Positions 44,586 to 53,760 of a stretch of DNA of 64,000 nucleotides are shown here, in pieces (the first letter of the stretch is position 1; every line of letters begins with the position of its first letter). Made by a program: the position numbers and the translations under genes. Origin of the DNA: Bacillota bacterium (GTDB lineage Bacteria > Bacillota > Sulfobacillia > Sulfobacillales > Sulfobacillaceae); contig JAPNUO010000004.1 in the NCBI GenBank assembly GCA_026627065.1, positions 62,001-126,000 on the forward strand, read 5' to 3'. The notes beneath the pieces are model-generated. The model saw only the letters and a program-made list of their open reading frames with translations, was not told the origin of the DNA and made no database searches.

Positions 44586-45243
44586 AGTAATAGGTCTGGT
44601 TACTCATTGCAAAAATGTCATATTCTGTTTGGATGAACTTTGCAATGCGGTCGTACGAACGGGTATCGTTCCGTTCCCACTTGCGCTGAATGGCCCAGGC
44701 GCAATAATCCGCGACTTGGACTCCCACGTCCGTTTGACTATCCCACGCGACCACCCGATACCGATCCAACGACCCGACTTGGGCTACCACATCCGCGACA
44801 GCCGTTTCGTAAGCAGCGCGCTTTTTCTTTTGCGCGATGGTGCCGGCAATAATGAGCGCGGTGTTACCTAACAGGATGCGAGGACCCACGTATTTCCAGT
44901 GCAGCCACCAGGCCAAACGGTAAAATGCCAAAGGATCATCGTGAAATTTGGGCAGGGCCTTTCGCTTTTCCAAAATCGTGGCATCAATTCGTAAGGACCA
45001 TTGGACGAGCGTATCATAGACGCGGTTTCGCACATCTTGGCGATCCGTCGAGGCATGAAAGGCGCCGTCGAGGGTGATATCTTCCCATCCTAATTGCCAA
45101 CGCAATCGCACCAGATCCCACAGGACATCCACCGTCTGCAGCGTCACGGTGGTCAAAATGAAATATCGGGATGCGCCTTGCTGAACGGAAAAATCGAAGT
45201 TCCCGGCTTCATCCGCAAACACATAAATTGTGGGCGAGTTCAT
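44584..45243 (-). CDS. DUF3800 domain protein
   Basis: The ATG at 45243 is preceded by AAAGGAGAGG and gives 219 residues. DUF3800 features are the N-terminal IYVFADEAGNFDFS (acidic pair) and the C-terminal WDSQTDVGVQVADYCAWAIQ, an RNase-H-like arrangement of acids. Its function is unknown; such genes are common in accessory and mobile regions. Here it lies between a broken ISL3 and an IS3 remnant and is locally lower in GC, suggesting acquisition. Confidence 0.88.
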   Translation of the reverse strand: MNSPTIYVFADEAGNFDFSVQQGASRYFILTTVTLQTVDVLWDLVRLRWQLGWEDITLDGAFHASTDRQDVRNRVYDTLVQWSLRIDATILEKRKALPKFHDDPLAFYRLAWWLHWKYVGPRILLGNTALIIAGTIAQKKKRAAYETAVADVVAQVGSLDRYRVVAWDSQTDVGVQVADYCAWAIQRKWERNDTRSYDRIAKFIQTEYDIFAMSNQTYY

Positions 45244-45412
45244 CGCCGAACTCCTCTCCTTTATGGCAATATCCACAGGGGGTTATGCTCTCTTGGGCAT
45301 GATTCTACACAGAGAACCGAAACCCTTGCCCGCCCGGCCGTCTGGGCGACTACTTGTCGAGTCTCACTTTATTGGGCTGAAAATCCGGCGGGTGGGTCTC
45401 ACGCTGTGGCCA

Positions 45413-45909
45413 TTAGCCGCGCGACCGTCTTTTGCGCAATGATTTCACCTTGTTGACGCAGCACCACGGTGATTTTGGACCGGCCATAGCGCCCGTGGTG
45501 GGCCGCAAAAATTTGTGGGATTTGAGCGGCGTGCGCCGCCGCCACGGATCATAGCCGCTCCGGGAGACTTGACACCTCGTCGTGACCCGGCAGGGGGAGC
45601 CGTGTTCATGAATGAACGCAAATCTTACTTCCGGCCGCTGGCGACGAGGCGCATCGCTTTTTAGGATCGCGTTCTCCTTTTCCAAATCGCGGATCCGGCG
45701 CTCCAACTCACGCGCGGCTTGCTCCGCCGCGCGTAACTGCCCCGATCCGACAAACGGTTGCTCCGGATGTTTGTCCAGGCAAGCACCCAGTCATGCCGAG
45801 GATTTTCAGGCACGCCCAATTCCCGCGCGACCGAGGCCACGCTGCGGTGGCCTTCGCGGACTAAACGGACCGGTTGCTCCTTAAACGCCACAGCATACCG
45901 TCTGCCCAT
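45413..45909 (-). pseudogene. IS3-family transposase remnant
   Basis: The start MGRRYAVAFKEQPVRLVREG with SVASVARELGVPENPRHDW is the IS3 OrfA helix-turn-helix. A frame change leads into LERRIRDLEKENAILKS, the OrfA leucine zipper, and then VRFAFIHEHGSPCRVTTRCQ and SRSGYDPWRRR from the start of OrfB. The rest of OrfB, including the DDE core, is absent. The remnant is therefore truncated and frameshifted. Confidence 0.8.
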
Positions 45910-46020
45910 CGCTTCTCACCTCATTCCTGATTCTCTCACATCCGCGGATTTGGGACGCCCATTAAATAGACTAACATGCAACCCGACGATCTCAGGGATT
46001 TCGCGGGTGAGCGTCTTGGG

Positions 46021-46053
46021 GAGCCGAAGGCGTTCATGGTGCATGTCCGGTTC
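46021..46053 (+). other. Hairpin resembling group II intron domain V (weak)
   Basis: The sequence opens GAGCCG and closes CCGGTTC with 20 bases between, matching the outer arms of a bacterial domain V, and is followed by a GGGGTTGCGACCCC hairpin where domain VI would lie. The inner stem is poor and no reverse transcriptase is nearby, so at best this is a relic. The rest of 45910-46439 shows no supportable gene. Confidence 0.2.
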
Positions 46054-46439
46054 TACGGGGGTTGCGACCCCAGAGAATCTCGCCATTACGGCCAAACCTC
46101 GAGCCCGCGTTCTACTCCTTCGCAAATAGAGAATGCGGGTGCGGTGAGACAGGGGGGCCCACCTCCTGATAGGGAAATCGGACAGACCGGAACTCAAGCC
46201 GACCAGGGCCGAGTACAGCTTCAGGGGAAGGGGTTCAGAATTGTTAGAGAGAAAAGGGCAACTATTAGTGTGAGTGTGAGTCCTGGCTACGGTCTCAATG
46301 CAGCCGGTGTGCCGCCTGACGTTGCGGTGCAACCCATAAAAGTGATAGCTGCAGGTTTCGGAGGAGGGGAGGTATCCTTTTTGCAAGAGAACTGATGTGC
46401 AAGGTGACACAAACCAACAACCCGCCAAATCTGGCGGGC

Positions 46440-46652
46440 TATAATGGTTGGTCCGGGCATGCCCCTTGGGCAACCTCCTATAAGGGAGGTGGGGGCAATG
46501 CACCTTCAGATTACAGTGTCCGTGTCGTTCCCTAGCGCCGTGGCACTGGTCTCTGGTGGCGCACTACACGACGGAAACGTCGGTAGACCCTCACCCGCCG
46601 CCCCCGGGGCGGTTCTTGTCTATACTATACGTCACATCGGTGTGCGATACAA
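46440..46652. other. Decayed type I toxin-antitoxin-like locus (holin-like peptide)
   Basis: Forward strand: TATAAT (46440-46445), a strong SD GGGAGGTGGGGG, an ATG at 46498 opening a short hydrophobic run (ITVSVSFPSAVALV), and in another frame a basic tail RTTRRKRR with a stop at about 46584. A GC-rich hairpin then TTCTTGTC follows (46595-46620). Reverse strand: TTGTAT (46647-46652), a 17-bp spacer and TATAGT (46624-46629) would drive an antisense RNA into the hairpin and tail. This matches the architecture of small holin-like toxins with antisense antitoxins, with a frameshift in the toxin. Confidence 0.35.
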
Positions 46653-46661
46653 ACCTAGGAA

Positions 46662-46935
46662 GGCTCTTATGATAAAACCTGTGGGGCCTGGGACGCGATG
46701 ACTGGCGGAAGACCCGGGTGACGCGGGGTGGGATTGGGAAAGGCTGGAGATCGTCCCGCCTAAAATGTCGCCGTCGGCAGCACGATCACGCAGGAAGCAC
46801 CGCCCATGAAGTGATGTGACTATCAAACCTCAAGAAGTGCTTCCCTGGATCACGGTATCGCAATCCTGTGGAGTCTGGAGGGCTGGGAAGTGATCGGCCT
46901 GGAGGAGACCGCCACCGGCTGGCTCCTGACAGATG
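46662..46935 (+). mobile_element. Truncated left end of a second ISL3 copy
   Basis: GGCTCTTATGATAAAACCTG begins a stretch that follows the 43093 copy through the terminal region, the untranslated part and the first ~25 codons of the transposase (ILWSLEGWEVIGLEETATGW in place of the intact start), with many substitutions. Similarity stops near 46935. The 46936-47166 interval before the EAL gene shows no gene. Confidence 0.75.
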
Positions 46936-47166
46936 ACACGACCACGTCCCCTGCACGCACGTCGGTGTTTGTTCTCATCAGGAATGTTCCATCCTGCAGC
47001 ACCTTCTTCCATTGGCACCGTCAGCCCGTCAGATTGACTGGTCGGGATCAGGAGAGGTGTTGTCAATAGTTGTGGTGGAAATTGTCGAATTCTAGAAAAG
47101 GACTTTCCCTTTGAAACGCGAACTGCAATTAAAAACAGGAGTGACGTCGCGCAAGGAGGCGCAAGT

Positions 47167-47892
47167 GTGACTAGCCATGATGAGGTGTCTGACGCTCTTG
47201 ACCAGGCGTTAGGGGAAGCAGCCATCTTGTCTGTGTTTCAGCCAATATGGACCGTTGACGGAAAATTGTTGGGGTTTGAAGCTTTGTCGAGATTTCATAA
47301 TGGATCCCCGCCTGATGAGGTCTGGGCCTTGGCGCATAAAAGGGGGGTGGCGGCGCGCCTGGATCAAGTGGCGTTGCGGCGAGCCATCGAGGGCTCGTCG
47401 GATTTGCCAGGCCGTCTCTTCCTCAACGTGACCACCGCTCACTTGGCCAATCCCGAAGCCTTAAAGACGTTTGGCGACCCTGATCGCGTGGTGTGGGAAG
47501 TCAGCGAACGCACCGGCATAGCCCTGACAGGGCTCGATGGCCTCCGCTGGCTAAAGAACCAGGATTACACGATTGCCATGGATGACGCGGGCGTGGGACA
47601 TTCGACCATCGAGCGGCTTGAAGCCATCAGACCAGAGATCGTGAAGCTGGATCGGCGAGTGGTCGAAGTCTGGGCGAGCGGTAGGCCCGAACCGCTTCGA
47701 CAGTGGGTGTCTGCCGCTACCAAAATTGGTGCCATGGTTCTTGCCGAGGGGGTCGAGGATCGGAGGTGGGTGGCCGCCTTGGCTCAAGAGGGAGTGACGG
47801 CCGTCCAAGGTTACGGGTTAGGCCGCCCACTTCCCCCGGATTATTGGCGCACGGTCCCTACGGCGACCCCCATAACCGACGGACAGAGGTAG
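47167..47892 (+). CDS. EAL-domain cyclic-di-GMP phosphodiesterase
   Basis: The GTG at 47167 follows CAAGGAGGCGCAA and gives 241 residues, a stand-alone EAL domain without sensor or GGDEF. The metal and catalytic residues are all visible: Glu in GFEALSR, Asn in FLNVT, Glu in WEVSER, the Asp pair in AMDDAGVG, Lys in IVKLDR, Glu in AEGVED and Gln in VQGYGLG. Loop 6, usually DDFGTGYSS, is DDAGVGHST. It should cleave cyclic-di-GMP to pGpG in the cytoplasm. Confidence 0.9.
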   Translation: MTSHDEVSDALDQALGEAAILSVFQPIWTVDGKLLGFEALSRFHNGSPPDEVWALAHKRGVAARLDQVALRRAIEGSSDLPGRLFLNVTTAHLANPEALKTFGDPDRVVWEVSERTGIALTGLDGLRWLKNQDYTIAMDDAGVGHSTIERLEAIRPEIVKLDRRVVEVWASGRPEPLRQWVSAATKIGAMVLAEGVEDRRWVAALAQEGVTAVQGYGLGRPLPPDYWRTVPTATPITDGQR

Positions 47893-48124
47893 CTCGACTC
47901 TCTTTCTGACATACACGGTGTGACCTGTGATGGCAGGCTTTTGACACTGCTCGCGCCGTCAAGGCGGCATGTCTTGTCACCGACGTCTCAGCGCCTTCCG
48001 CATTTTTCCTGCCTTTGACTCTAACCTTCCCCCGCAGTGCGACCCATTCTCAGTGCGATTGTTAATTCTGTCGTTTATTATGAAAGATATATGTTAGGTA
48101 TTTGGACTACTTCTCATTTATGTG

Positions 48125-48154
48125 TTGACTTATCCAGTAAAGCTAACATATTAT
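48125..48154 (+). promoter_or_regulatory. Promoter in an AT-rich gap before the CxxC mini-protein
   Basis: TTGACT (48125-48130), an 18-bp spacer and TATTAT (48149-48154). The 47893-48238 gap contains no gene I can support; its second half (about 48050-48180) is strikingly AT-rich compared with the window. Confidence 0.5.
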
Positions 48155-48238
48155 TGTAGTAGATAAAGGGTTAGTGGCAAGAATGTTGGTAGACATTACA
48201 GCACTGGTGCCGGAGAGCACGCGGAAAGGAGAATCCTC

Positions 48239-48481
48239 ATGCGACTGTACGCGTGGTTAGACGAGGTAGAGACATCGCCGGTCAAGTTTCGCTTAACGAC
48301 CCGGTGCGGCAAGTGTTGGGGGACGGGGTTGTGTCCCACATGCCGGGGCGCTACCGCGGAAGCGGCGGCCGAGGGCGAGGAGGTTAGACGGTGTCCGGAC
48401 TGTTGGGATCCGCGTGCTCGCCGAAATTCTGGTCAATGTCCCCGATGTCAAGGGCTCGGAGAAGAGATGGAAGTGCTCTGA
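48239..48481 (+). CDS. Small CxxC zinc-binding protein
   Basis: The ATG at 48239 is preceded by AAAGGAGAAT and gives 80 residues. Eight cysteines form two paired motifs: CGKCWGTGLCPTC, and CPDCWDP followed by CPRCQG. The spacing (CxxCxGxGxCPxC) recalls the DnaJ zinc-finger repeat, so two zinc ions in a tandem ribbon are likely. There is no other domain. It may be a small adaptor or chaperone-like factor; function unknown. Confidence 0.72.
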   Translation: MRLYAWLDEVETSPVKFRLTTRCGKCWGTGLCPTCRGATAEAAAEGEEVRRCPDCWDPRARRNSGQCPRCQGLGEEMEVL

Positions 48482-48497
48482 CCGTTGCCGCCCCCTC

Positions 48498-49001
48498 TTA
48501 GCGGGAATTCTCATTGTCTTGTCGAGCAGAGGGTGGCGTCGTTTTCTTCGCTGTGTTCGATTTCTTTTCAATGGAAAGCTTGCCCGTGGGTTCCAACCGC
48601 GCCGTTTTGACGTCTTGTAATTTGGTTTGCTTTTGGCGCAGTTCCATGGCCAGGTCTGCCCGCGACATGCGTTCCGACGCCAACGTTTGAGTGTTAATGC
48701 GTCCATTGGACACGACAGTGGTTTCTACACCCTGGGTTAATTTTTCCAGCCAACGAAACCGCAAATTTAACCACGTCAGCAACCATTGCAACATGCCGAG
48801 GGCCACGGTTATCGCGATTGCATTAATCAAGGGTTCGTGAGTGCTTTCCATGCCGATGGCCACGGCTTCTCCAATCATGATGGCGACCGCAAAGTCGAAC
48901 GGAGCCATCTTGCCTAAGGTGCGTTTGCCCATAAAGCGAAAGACGACTAAGGCCGTGAGCCACAAGACGGCAGTTCGCCCTACGAGTGCCAAAACTTCCA
49001 C
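48498..49001 (-). CDS. DUF421/YetF-family membrane protein
   Basis: This 167-residue protein has three N-terminal membrane helices and the family motif FMGKRTLGKMAPFDFAVAIMIGEAVAIGM, followed by a soluble domain with TTVVSNGRINTQTLASERMSRADLAMELR. The C-terminal 30 residues are lysine-rich and look disordered. Its function is unknown; homologues are linked to spore or envelope stress in Bacillus. It is convergent with the CxxC gene and divergent from glnA. Confidence 0.88.
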   Translation of the reverse strand: MEVLALVGRTAVLWLTALVVFRFMGKRTLGKMAPFDFAVAIMIGEAVAIGMESTHEPLINAIAITVALGMLQWLLTWLNLRFRWLEKLTQGVETTVVSNGRINTQTLASERMSRADLAMELRQKQTKLQDVKTARLEPTGKLSIEKKSNTAKKTTPPSARQDNENSR

Positions 49002-49126
49002 AGACCCATCCTCCCCACGCTTTTCTCTTCGGTTATCATGCGGCCGCGCGACGCAACTTATGCATAAGAGTCGGAGCCGCTCCTTTTTGCTAGAATGGCA
49101 GTAGGTTCCGATGGGGGAGGCATGGC

Positions 49127-50449
49127 ATGACTAAAGACGAAGTGCTCGCCAAGGCCCGTGAGCTGAATGTGAAGTTTGTGCGCCTGCAGTTTACGGACAT
49201 TCTTGGCATCGTGAAGAATGTGGCGATTCCCGTGAAAGCATTGCCGATGGCCTTAGAAGGTCAGATGATGTTCGATGGGTCGTCGATCGAAGGGTTTGTG
49301 CGGATCGAGGAGTCTGACATGCTGCTGGCTCCCGACCCCAACACCTTTACCGTCTTGCCGTGGACCCAAGGGTCGGGCCTGACCGCGCGGCTGATGTGCG
49401 ACATCAAAAATCCCGACGGTTCCCCGTTTCAAGGGTGTCCGCGCAGCGCCTTAAAGCGGGTGCTGCAAGAAGCGCGGGAAATGGGTTACGAAGTGATGGT
49501 GGGGCCAGAGCCGGAGTTTTTCCTCTTTCAGCGGGATGCGGAGGGGCATCCCACGGTGCAGACCACCGACGAAGCGGGATACTTCGACTTGTCGCCGAGC
49601 GACTTGGGCGAAGATACGCGTCGTGACATTGTGTTGACCATGGAAGAGATGGGATTTGAAATCGAGGCCACCCATCACGAAGTGTCACCCGGCCAACATG
49701 AAATCGATTTTAAATATCAGGATGCCCTGGCCACCGCCGATGCTATCGTGACATTCCGCATGGTGGCCAGAACCGTGGCCCACCGGCATGGCTTTCATGC
49801 CACGTTTATGCCAAAGCCCATTGCCGGGGTCAACGGGTCCGGCCTGCATTTGCACCAGTCCCTGGTGGGGCCGGACGGCAATGCCTTTTGGGATCCCAAG
49901 CAGCCGCACGGATTGAGCCGGGTGGCCATTCGCTATATTTCCGGCTTGATGGCCCATGCCCGCGGGTTTACCGCGATTACCAACCCGCTGATTAACAGCT
50001 ATAAACGGCTGGTGCCAGGCTATGAAGCGCCCGTGTACATCGCCTGGTCGACGGGGAACCGCAGCCCCATGATTCGAGTGCCGGAGTCCAGAGGACCGGA
50101 TACCCGGATCGAACTGCGATCACCGGATCCTTCGTGCAACCCGTATCTCGCGTTAGCGGTCACCATCAAAGCGGGTCTCGACGGACTCAAACACCGTTAC
50201 GAGGTTCCGCCGCCGGTGACGCGCAACATTTACCGCATGCACGAAAGCGAACGGCGGGAACTCGGCATTGAACGGCTGCCTGAGAGCCTGCACGAGGCGC
50301 TCCAATACCTCGAAGAAGATCCTGTCATTTGGGAGGCGCTGGGCGACCACATTGCGCAGCGGTTCGTGGAAGCCAAGCGGCTGGAATGGGATATCTACCG
50401 GCACGAAGTGCATCAGTGGGAGTTAGATCAATACTTGTCGGTGTACTAG
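49127..50449 (+). CDS. glnA: Glutamine synthetase, type I
   Basis: This 440-residue enzyme shows MFDGSSIEGFVRIEESDM near the N-terminus, metal-binding PEPEFFLF, EVSPGQHEIDFKY, the NGSGLHLHQSL ATP/ammonium region, NSYKRLVPGYEAP and IELRSPDPSCNPYLAL. The length is that of the GSI-alpha subgroup without an adenylylation insertion. It makes glutamine from glutamate and ammonia. The ATG follows GGGGGAGGC. The gene stands alone, with no glnR next to it. Confidence 0.96.
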   Translation: MTKDEVLAKARELNVKFVRLQFTDILGIVKNVAIPVKALPMALEGQMMFDGSSIEGFVRIEESDMLLAPDPNTFTVLPWTQGSGLTARLMCDIKNPDGSPFQGCPRSALKRVLQEAREMGYEVMVGPEPEFFLFQRDAEGHPTVQTTDEAGYFDLSPSDLGEDTRRDIVLTMEEMGFEIEATHHEVSPGQHEIDFKYQDALATADAIVTFRMVARTVAHRHGFHATFMPKPIAGVNGSGLHLHQSLVGPDGNAFWDPKQPHGLSRVAIRYISGLMAHARGFTAITNPLINSYKRLVPGYEAPVYIAWSTGNRSPMIRVPESRGPDTRIELRSPDPSCNPYLALAVTIKAGLDGLKHRYEVPPPVTRNIYRMHESERRELGIERLPESLHEALQYLEEDPVIWEALGDHIAQRFVEAKRLEWDIYRHEVHQWELDQYLSVY

Positions 50450-50528
50450 GTGCAGAGGCTCCCCTCGGCCAGCATCTTGGAGGGCGGGATCATGGTAAGA
50501 TGGGACAGCAGCCGAAGGGGGATTGCCT

Positions 50529-51215
50529 GTGTGGTGTTTTTTATTTGATCTGGATGGCACGATATTGGATACCACCGAACTTATTTTGCAAAGTTTCGAG
50601 CATGCGTTCCGCGAAGGTCTTGGTCAATCGGTACCACGGGAAGAGCTGTTACGCCATTTTGGACGTCCCTTGGTGGAGCAATTCCAGATCATGTGTCCCG
50701 ACCTGGAAGACAGCGAAAGACAGCGCCTCGTGGATCTTTATCTCGCGCACAACGAAGGTTTGCACGACCAATATGTGAGCGTGGTGCCAGGGGCGCCGGA
50801 AGGGCTAGAACGTCTTTACCAGGCGGGTTACCCGTTGGGGATTGTTACCTCCAAGCGCGAGAACTTGACGGTGCAGGGGCTCCGGCTGTTTGGGCTGGAT
50901 CGGTTCTTTCAGGTCATTGTCCACATGGATAGTACTCGGCGCCATAAGCCGCATCCCGAACCGGTACTCCATGCGCTGCACCTTTTGGGCGGGCTTCCCC
51001 AGTGTAGCGCCTACGTCGGAGACAGCCCCTACGATATGAGGGCCGGCCGGGCAGCGGGTGTGCGGACAGTCGGAATTCTTTATAATACCTTTACCGCCGA
51101 TGTGCTCCGCGAAGCGGGAGCTGATGTGATTGCGACATCCTGGACCGAGGTGGTCGACATTCTCCTGGGCTGGGCTCATCAGCCGGAGTTTGCAGATTTA
51201 AGACAGAAGGAGTAG
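50529..51215 (+). CDS. HAD-superfamily phosphatase (PpaX/phosphoglycolate phosphatase-like)
   Basis: GTG 50529, seven bases after AAGGGGGA, is the preferred start over TTG 50523; 228 residues result. Motifs: CFLFDLDGTILDT (nucleophile Asp), IVTSKREN (Thr-Ser/Lys) and YVGDSPYDMRAGRAAG, with KPHPEPVLHAL between them. The cap is helical. PpaX-type enzymes hydrolyse pyrophosphate or phosphoglycolate. The gene is close to the following UPF0173 gene (4 bp), so the pair is an operon. Confidence 0.88.
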   Translation: MWCFLFDLDGTILDTTELILQSFEHAFREGLGQSVPREELLRHFGRPLVEQFQIMCPDLEDSERQRLVDLYLAHNEGLHDQYVSVVPGAPEGLERLYQAGYPLGIVTSKRENLTVQGLRLFGLDRFFQVIVHMDSTRRHKPHPEPVLHALHLLGGLPQCSAYVGDSPYDMRAGRAAGVRTVGILYNTFTADVLREAGADVIATSWTEVVDILLGWAHQPEFADLRQKE

Positions 51216-51219
51216 GGCT

Positions 51220-51930
51220 ATGCGATTAGAAGGAACACGTCTCACCTGGTTGGGCCACGCCACGTTTCTCGTGGAAACGCCGGGGAATCAGCGCATTGTC
51301 ATCGACCCCTGGCTCAAAGGCAATCCTTCCTGTCCGCCGGCTTTTCATCAATTAAGCCAGGTGAACCTCATTTTGGTGACCCACGGACATTTTGACCATA
51401 TGGGCAGTGCTCACGAAGTGGCGTTGGCCACCGGCGCTCCCGTGGTCAGCAATTTCGAGATTGCGACCTATCTTCAACAGCTGGGGGTGGCCTCCACTGT
51501 GGGGATGAATAAGGGGGGCACGGTAAGTTTTGGTGAGATTCAAGTAACCATGGTGCGGGCCGATCACTCGTCGGGCATTACGCGGGAGGACGGGTCCATC
51601 GCCTACGGCGGCGAGCCGGCAGGCTTTGTGATCACGTTGGAAAACGGGATCACCGTTTACCATGCGGGAGATACCAATGTTTTTTCCGACATGGCGCTGA
51701 TCCGCGAATTGTACTCGCCCGATATCGCTCTCTTGCCCATTGGTGGGCATTTCACCATGAGTCCCAAGGAGGCTGCGTACGCTGTGCGCCTGTTGCAGCC
51801 AAAAACGGTGATTCCCATGCACTATGGCACCTTTGACGCGTTAACCGGGAGTCCGGAGGCGTTTTTGGACCTGGTCAAGGGGGAAGAGACCGAGGTCGTG
51901 GTGCTCAAACCTGGAGAGGTGTACCAATAA
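51220..51930 (+). CDS. UPF0173 metal-dependent hydrolase (metallo-beta-lactamase fold)
   Basis: This 236-residue protein has the family start LTWLGHATFLVETPGNQRIV, the metal motif THGHFDHMGSA, HAGDTNVFSDM and a terminal PMHYGTFDALTG. This matches the YtkL/UPF0173 group whose natural substrate is not known. No signal peptide is present, so it is cytoplasmic. It is coupled to the upstream phosphatase. Confidence 0.93.
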   Translation: MRLEGTRLTWLGHATFLVETPGNQRIVIDPWLKGNPSCPPAFHQLSQVNLILVTHGHFDHMGSAHEVALATGAPVVSNFEIATYLQQLGVASTVGMNKGGTVSFGEIQVTMVRADHSSGITREDGSIAYGGEPAGFVITLENGITVYHAGDTNVFSDMALIRELYSPDIALLPIGGHFTMSPKEAAYAVRLLQPKTVIPMHYGTFDALTGSPEAFLDLVKGEETEVVVLKPGEVYQ

Positions 51931-52002
51931 CCGGCAGGAACGGCTGTGGCGTGAACACAGCTGCTGAGCGGTTGGTGTTAAGGCAAGTCGACAAGGAGGG
52001 CG

Positions 52003-52506
52003 ATGGAAATGCCGGAAGCACGCGTCAAATATTTGGGCAGTAAGATGGCGTTTGAAGGCGTCAGCGGATCTGGTCATCGGGTGATCATGGACGGGGCGCC
52101 CGAGGTGGGCGGCGAAAACCAGGGGATCCGGCCCATGGAAACTGTCTTGGTTGCCTTAGGCGGCTGTACTGGAATGGATGTGGTGTCGATTTTGCAAAAG
52201 ATGCGGGTGCCATTTGCGTCGTTCGAGATGAATATCACCGGGCATCGCGTGGACACCCATCCCAAAATTTACGATCACATCACCATTCGGTACGAATTTC
52301 AGGCGGATAAAGATCACGCGGACAAAATGATCCGCGCGGTCACGTTAAGCCAGGAGAAATATTGCAGCGTGTCCGCGATGTTGGCGAAAAGTGCCCGCAT
52401 TGACGCGGACATTGTCATTAACGGGGAGGTGGTGCATACGCTCACGAGCCATCCCGCCGCGTCCACCGACCACGCGGGCACCGAGGATCGCTTGACCTCT
52501 CCCTGA
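52003..52506 (+). CDS. OsmC-family protein
   Basis: This 167-residue protein shows the OsmC fold with the two redox cysteines in VALGGCTGMDVVSIL and QEKYCSVSAML. The subgroup is that of YhfA-type OsmC proteins that reduce organic or fatty-acid hydroperoxides. The start ATG follows AAGGAGGGCG. It stands alone between the UPF0173 gene and the 55-residue gene. Confidence 0.9.
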   Translation: MEMPEARVKYLGSKMAFEGVSGSGHRVIMDGAPEVGGENQGIRPMETVLVALGGCTGMDVVSILQKMRVPFASFEMNITGHRVDTHPKIYDHITIRYEFQADKDHADKMIRAVTLSQEKYCSVSAMLAKSARIDADIVINGEVVHTLTSHPAASTDHAGTEDRLTSP

Positions 52507-52657
52507 GGACGTGCGGACATGAGCCCACCAAGGGCGAGGAGGATCCGCCTTGTTTTCTTCGGCTGGAGCTTTCGCGTGGCTTTTCCGAACGTGTCATGAT
52601 TGTCCAGTGTTCCGAGCACCATCGGGGACATCCTAACCTCTGAAGGGAGGGGAGCCG

Positions 52658-52825
52658 ATGGCCGAGGAGAAAAAATCGCAAACGCTTAGGCGCTGGACGC
52701 GCGAACGGTTTCAAGAGGAAGTGGCGCGCGAATTAGGCATTGACTTGCGCGAGGTGGAAGGATTGCTGTCTCAACGCCGGAGCCCACAGGAGCAAGGGCA
52801 GCCGACCGGTACGCATCAGGAGTAA
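52658..52825 (+). CDS. Small 55-residue protein, unknown function
   Basis: The gene is short but has a clear SD (GAAGGGAGGGGAG) 4 bases before the ATG. The product is MAEEKKSQTLRRWTRERFQE followed by EVARELGIDLREVEGLLSQ and a polar glutamine-rich tail. It is strongly charged, soluble, and predicted as one or two helices. The EVARELGI stretch resembles the helix of small acid-soluble spore proteins, but the match is too short to name it. Confidence 0.6.
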   Translation: MAEEKKSQTLRRWTRERFQEEVARELGIDLREVEGLLSQRRSPQEQGQPTGTHQE

Positions 52826-52883
52826 GACAAGGCATGTCGAGGCGGTTTCGCCTCGACCTTTCAATGTTTCGACGCCATTTCCC

Positions 52884-53615
52884 TCATTGCGCGCGAAGTT
52901 TCTGGACCCACGCCACGACGTCGTCTATGGTGGCGGCGTTGAGGGCGTAGGGGGCCAGCTCCGTGAGGAAAAGGTCGTCCGGCACGCGCTGGATGGCTAA
53001 CGCCAACTCATCCGGCACGGTATGAAAGCGAGCCCGCAGAATCGCTAACAGCATGTCGATTTTTCCTTGTCTCATCCCCTGTTGGCGGCCCAGCTCTAGA
53101 CCTCGAGCGAGCCCCTGGGCCAGCCCCCGTTCAATGGCCTCGTCTTCCAGTTCCTTGATGAGGTCGCGCATTTGTATCACTCCCAATAGTAATTTTACCA
53201 GGTCTTCATTAAGGAAACGGCTGGTCAGAGCCAGGATGACAGCGGCTGTGAGCATTTGGTGGTTCCGAGGTGCCTTGTTAAGTAGGTCAACCGAGACATT
53301 GACCAAATCTCGCTGAGTGAGCGTGGCATGCGCCATGAATGGCAAAAACGCGAGGTCTAAATCATCTTTGGGGGTCCAGACACCGGGCGATGCGTGTCCC
53401 AGGCGTGCGATGACGGCTTCGGCTTCTCGTCGCCCAAGATAAATGTTGTGCACGCGAATCGAGACAGCCCCATACGATTGCTGTTCAGGTTCCTCGCCGA
53501 TGTGCCGTCCAAGATACACGACCAGCGTTCGTACGGGGCGACGGTGTTGGGCATATAACGCCAAGGCATATTGGGCAAATCGCAACAAATCGGGGAGCGG
53601 ACTCGACTGAAAATG
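52884..53615 (-). pseudogene. Rpn-like (PD-(D/E)XK) nuclease, C-terminal part, cut off by the TnpB element
   Basis: This 243-residue piece continues the protein begun at 55694: FQSSPLPDLLRFAQYALALY, TLVVYLGRH, then a helical C-terminus with the repeat AIERGLAQGLARGLELGRQQ typical of Rpn/transposase-like DUF4351 relatives, and a terminal VDDVVAWVQKL-like helix. The reading frame is still open. The interruption by the element at 53616-55349 removes its promoter and the N-terminal third. Joined with the 55350-55694 piece, the intact protein would be about 357 residues. Confidence 0.82.
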
Positions 53616-53760
53616 AACTCTCCCGCCACCTAACCCTGACGGGTTGAGGTGGGGGTTTCCCGGATCACTCCGGGACGTTCCTGGTTCTGCGACCGCTGCG
53701 TGTCCGTCGTTGACGGAGCACCTCTTATGGGAGTCTCCCCAGGCGTGACTTCGGACCGTT
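53616..53760 (-). ncRNA. Predicted omega RNA at the tnpB 3' end
   Basis: TnpB nucleases use an RNA derived from the 3' end of their element, with the guide formed by flanking DNA. Here the transcript would end in the hairpin CCTCAACCC-GTCA-GGGTTAGG then GTGGCGGGAGAGTT. The guide would begin CATTTTCAGTCGAGTCCG, the interrupted nuclease gene. The 5' limit is a guess. Confidence 0.4.

Noticed and set aside
45916..46503. 195-residue reverse-strand protein
   Set aside because: Its composition is random-looking with His-Thr repeats from a simple GTGTGAG tract; there is no SD and no recognisable domain.
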